Source: Candidatus Bathyarchaeota archaeon (GTDB lineage: Archaea; Thermoproteota; Bathyarchaeia; Bathyarchaeales; Bathycorpusculaceae). From it: DNA of 6,955 bases. This document shows, piece by piece, positions 5,139-6,955 of this stretch. The stretch's first letter is position 1. Each line of letters starts with the position of its first letter. Below the pieces are notes generated by a model, which had not been told where the DNA came from, did no database searches, and was given only the letters and a program-made list of their open reading frames with translations. The stretch is taken from the NCBI GenBank assembly GCA_016649625.1, contig JAENXI010000046.1:1-6955 (forward strand), in the 5' to 3' direction. Made by a program: the position numbers and the translations under genes.

Positions 5139-5951
5139 TTGAAAAATAAATTGAATAAATCGAAATTACTTTTTAAATCAATATTTGCGATGATAATTTT
5201 GTTAGTAGCTGTTATTCCAAATGTTTTAGCACAGGATGCTGCAATTGTGATAACTTCGGCAACGGCTGGGGGGTCTGTTTCTCCTGGTCCGGGAACCCAC
5301 ACATATACTGCTGATGCGCGTATTGCTCTTAGAGCTACTGCAGATGAAGGGTACAAGTTTTTGCATTGGATTATTTCTGGGGGTTATACACCAGGGCATG
5401 GTCAGGTGCCTTTGATTGTGCCAAATGAAGATGAGCCTTTTCCGCCAACAAGACCACCTCCAACTGGGACTTATGATACTTTAGTTGTGGATCAAAACCC
5501 ACTTTTTGTTGTTTGTGGTTTTGGTTATACTTTTGAGTATAATGCTGTGTTTGTTTCTACTCAACCTGCCGATAGAGAAGAAGCTATTGTTATTGTTGAT
5601 GGATCAGTTGGTGGTGCAACAAATCCCGTGGCTGGAACCTATACGTTTGTTGAGGGCTCAGGAGTTACAATAACAGCTACACCTAATGCTGAATACGAGT
5701 TTTTAGCTTGGCGAGCTACGGGTTCTGGAATACCTGGACACGAAGAGACAATTCTCATGGATAATCCATTGAGTATCGTTTGTGGGCTTGGCTATACCTA
5801 TGAGTATCTTCCCATATTTGCTCCTGTGGATAGTGAAGTTTCTTCAGGTGAGACTGTTTCTGTTGAATACTTTTACGCTGCAATAATTATTCTAGCAATT
5901 ATCGCTGTAGTCGCAGTTGCAGCAGCTTTAATGTACCGTAACAAAAAATAA
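5139..5951 (+). CDS. Secreted, membrane-anchored protein with two InlB-B-like repeats
   Basis: The 270-residue product starts with a lysine-rich n-region and a hydrophobic core (residues 15-30), ending VLAQ with probable cleavage after A31. Two related domains follow. Repeat 1 (36-138) has GGSVSPGPGTHTY, then DEGYKFLHW, PGHG and NPLFVVCGFGYTFEYNAVF. Repeat 2 (150-227) has GGATNPVAGTYTF, then NAEYEFLAW, PGHE and NPLSIVCGLGYTYEYLPIF. The GGxxxPxxGxYxY...GYxFxxW part resembles the divergent InlB B-repeat / 'bacterial repeat' beta domains. The cysteine-containing CGxGYTxEY tail seems to be a variant I associate with Bathyarchaeia surface proteins. Repeat 1 carries a ~25-residue proline-rich insertion (about 91-117). 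A single helix (247-265) followed by RNKK anchors it with the repeats outside. The likely role is cell-envelope or adhesion; ligand unknown. TTG is the start because it gives an intact signal peptide; the Shine-Dalgarno (AAGGAT) is weak. Confidence 0.85.
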   Translation: MKNKLNKSKLLFKSIFAMIILLVAVIPNVLAQDAAIVITSATAGGSVSPGPGTHTYTADARIALRATADEGYKFLHWIISGGYTPGHGQVPLIVPNEDEPFPPTRPPPTGTYDTLVVDQNPLFVVCGFGYTFEYNAVFVSTQPADREEAIVIVDGSVGGATNPVAGTYTFVEGSGVTITATPNAEYEFLAWRATGSGIPGHEETILMDNPLSIVCGLGYTYEYLPIFAPVDSEVSSGETVSVEYFYAAIIILAIIAVVAVAAALMYRNKK

Positions 5952-5954
5952 TCC

Positions 5955-5972
5955 CTCTTTTTTTTGGTTTCT
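5955..5972 (+). terminator. T8 terminator after the surface-protein gene
   Basis: CTC followed by a run of eight T (5958-5965), then GGTTTC, starts a few bases after the TAA. It has no stem-loop and matches the T-rich ends of the other genes in the window. Confidence 0.5.
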
Positions 5973-6082
5973 AATGAATTTTGATATTATGTCAACTTAT
6001 CTTTAATAATCCGACTACGCTGTTGTCCAATTTTTTTAATTTCAAAATAGAAAGCAGCTTTAATCGAAACACCTAAATTTTC

Positions 6083-6104
6083 CAAATTGGTTTTTACCAA
6101 TTTG
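6083..6104 (+). promoter_or_regulatory. Perfect 8-bp inverted repeat before the peroxiredoxin (operator or leader hairpin)
   Basis: CAAATTGG (6083-6090) and CCAATTTG (6097-6104) flank the 6-nt spacer TTTTTA, ending five bases before the GAGGT ribosome site at 6110-6114. As DNA it would suit a dimeric repressor near the transcript start; a possible TATA (CTTTAAT, 6058-6064) would start transcripts near 6085-6090, right on the repeat. As RNA it would form a hairpin just ahead of the Shine-Dalgarno. The repeat is seen; its role is inferred. Confidence 0.5.
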
Positions 6105-6121
6105 AATTTGAGGTTTATTCT

Positions 6122-6580
6122 TTGACAGATTTAAAAGTAGGAGACAAAGCTCCAGAATTCACACTCACAGATGAACGTGGTTTTCCCGTTAGTTTAAAAA
6201 ATTTTGTAGGAAGCAAAATTGTTGTTCTATATTTTTATCCAAAGGACTTTACTTCAGGATGTACTAAGGAGGCTTGCAGCTTTCGTGATGATTACCACAT
6301 CTATGAAGAAAAAGGAGTTGAGGTTATTGGTATTAGTTTGGATTCACAAGAATCTCACAAAAAATTTTCTGAAAAACATAATCTACCTTTTTCTTTGTTA
6401 AGTGATAATCAAAAAGAGGTTGCTAAACAATATGGTGTACTAGGGTTTGGGAGTATGTTGACAAAACGTGTGACCTTTATAATCGACAAGAAAGGCAAAA
6501 TTGCTTGGATATTTCCAAAAGTTAACATAAAAAAACACTCTAAAGAAGTCTTAGATCTTATCAATAAAATAAGCACTTGA
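6122..6580 (+). CDS. bcp: Bcp/PrxQ-type thioredoxin-dependent peroxiredoxin
   Basis: This 152-residue thioredoxin-fold protein has VGDKAPEFTLTDERG (6-20) at the N-terminus and the active-site stretch YFYPKDFTSGCTKEACSF (37-54). P40, T44 and C47 form the PxxxTxxC peroxidatic site, and C52, five residues on, is the resolving cysteine typical of the Bcp/PrxQ class. VIGISLDS (68-75) and R116 in KRVTFIIDKKGKIAW (115-129) complete the family pattern. It reduces hydrogen peroxide and organic hydroperoxides in the cytoplasm using thioredoxin-like donors. The length is normal and no key residue is missing. The TTG start is well supported by GAGGT (6110-6114) seven bases upstream and by the family N-terminus. 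It looks monocistronic, with an inverted repeat directly upstream that may control it in response to oxidative stress. Confidence 0.93.
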   Translation: MTDLKVGDKAPEFTLTDERGFPVSLKNFVGSKIVVLYFYPKDFTSGCTKEACSFRDDYHIYEEKGVEVIGISLDSQESHKKFSEKHNLPFSLLSDNQKEVAKQYGVLGFGSMLTKRVTFIIDKKGKIAWIFPKVNIKKHSKEVLDLINKIST

Positions 6581-6597
6581 ACAAATAAGAATTAAAA

Positions 6598-6612
6598 ATA
6601 TTTTATCTTTTT
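6598..6612 (+). terminator. T-rich tract after the peroxiredoxin gene
   Basis: 'atattttatcttttt', about 20 bases after the stop, is a plausible but modest U-tract terminator. It is weaker than those after the other genes. Confidence 0.35.
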
Positions 6613-6689
6613 GCAGACCTATATTACATCTCTAGAATGATAGCTGATACTGTTAGCCTAAATTTACGGTTTATCTTAATCAATAAACT

Positions 6690-6698
6690 TTTTTATAG
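6690..6698 (+). promoter_or_regulatory. TATA-like box for the last gene
   Basis: TTTTTATAG, about 38 nt before the ATG at 6732, predicts a transcript start near 6720, giving a leader of about 12 nt. The predicted start falls inside the palindrome at 6706-6723. Confidence 0.4.
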
Positions 6699-6705
6699 AT
6701 GCAAA

Positions 6706-6723
6706 ATCAAGTTTATACTTGAT
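6706..6723 (+). promoter_or_regulatory. Perfect 7-bp palindrome between TATA and start codon of the last gene
   Basis: ATCAAGT (6706-6712) and ACTTGAT (6717-6723) are perfect inverted copies around TTAT. The 18-bp site lies between the TATA-like box and the ATG and covers the predicted transcript start, the classic place for an archaeal repressor operator. The arms differ from those of the repeat before the peroxiredoxin, so the two sites are probably not read by the same protein. Confidence 0.45.
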
Positions 6724-6731
6724 GTGTTTTT

Positions 6732-6955
6732 ATGAAGATATCCTTATCTGAAGTTCTAACTCTAAAACAACTTGGAATTGGCGAACGATGTTTAGCTATT
6801 GAGAATTTACACCAGGAAGATATGGCAAAGTGTGTAGGGGCATTAAAACAGGTGGATAAAGTTGAAGCTCAAAAAATGGCTGCAACAGTTGGTGGCATAG
6901 TTGTTGATTTTGATGTTAGTGAAGCGACTGAATGGTCAATATTGATGGAACCAAT
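6732..6955 (+). CDS. Unrecognised protein, C-terminus cut by window end
   Basis: From ATG 6732 the frame stays open to the window edge, giving 74 residues (MKISLSEVLTLKQLGIGERC at the start, ILMEP at the end). I do not recognise the family. The visible part is soluble, with a leading amphipathic stretch, a helical middle rich in A, K, E and Q (about 27-50), and a hydrophobic strand-like GGIVVDFDV (54-62). There is no signal peptide, membrane segment or nucleotide loop; cysteines at 20 and 34 do not form a motif. No Shine-Dalgarno is seen; with the TATA-like box at 6690-6698 the transcript would have a very short leader. Codon use and amino-acid make-up look like a real gene. The stop codon lies beyond the window. 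Confidence 0.6.
   Translation, partial: MKISLSEVLTLKQLGIGERCLAIENLHQEDMAKCVGALKQVDKVEAQKMAATVGGIVVDFDVSEATEWSILMEP

Noticed and set aside
1..6955. CRISPR arrays, tRNA or rRNA genes
   Set aside because: No regularly spaced repeats and no tRNA T-loop or rRNA core sequences were seen on either strand.

Overview
The window looks like a fragment of an archaeal genome assembled from short reads, most likely from a Bathyarchaeia-type (Thermoproteota) organism. This placement is inferred, not proven. It rests on low GC, frequent TTG starts preceded by AGGTGA/GAGGT Shine-Dalgarno sequences, TATA-like boxes about 25 nt before inferred transcript starts, T-rich tracts after genes, a DUF2769-type cysteine protein, a DUF1786 protein, and a surface protein with repeats of the 'DNPLxxVCGxGYTxEY' kind ending in a membrane anchor. 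No protein here is clearly bacterial-only.

Layout. Bases 1-23 are not biological: they match the end of the Illumina Nextera read-1 adapter, including the 19-bp mosaic end. The contig therefore starts inside a PadR-family regulator gene (24-334, +) that has lost its N-terminus. Next are a small DUF2769-type cysteine-motif protein (545-868, +) and, convergent with it across a T-rich spacer, a DUF1786/COG4012 protein with an actin-like ATPase signature (903-1973, -). A 65-residue zinc-finger protein (2152-2349, -) lies upstream of that gene. About 740 bases without a convincing protein gene follow (2350-3086). This stretch contains the most unusual object in the window, a more GC-rich segment (2757-2982) that folds by hand into a closed multi-arm RNA structure and matches no RNA family I recognise.

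The right half is all on the + strand: an RDD-family membrane protein (3087-3572), an ECF transporter S component (3827-4330), a nicotinamidase/isochorismatase-family hydrolase (4397-4984), a secreted membrane-anchored repeat protein (5139-5951), a Bcp-type peroxiredoxin (6122-6580) and an unrecognised gene cut by the window end (from 6732).

How they may work together. Only the S component and the nicotinamidase look like a functional pair: a 66-nt gap separates them and the second has no promoter of its own that I can see, which suggests uptake of a vitamin (perhaps niacin or nicotinamide) and its entry into NAD salvage. The other genes mostly appear to be single units with their own TATA-like boxes. 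The peroxiredoxin and the last gene each carry a clean inverted repeat near the start site that could be an operator. The nicotinamidase has no ATG, GTG or TTG in frame before its catalytic aspartate; a CTG at 4397, seven bases after an AGGTG, is the best start.
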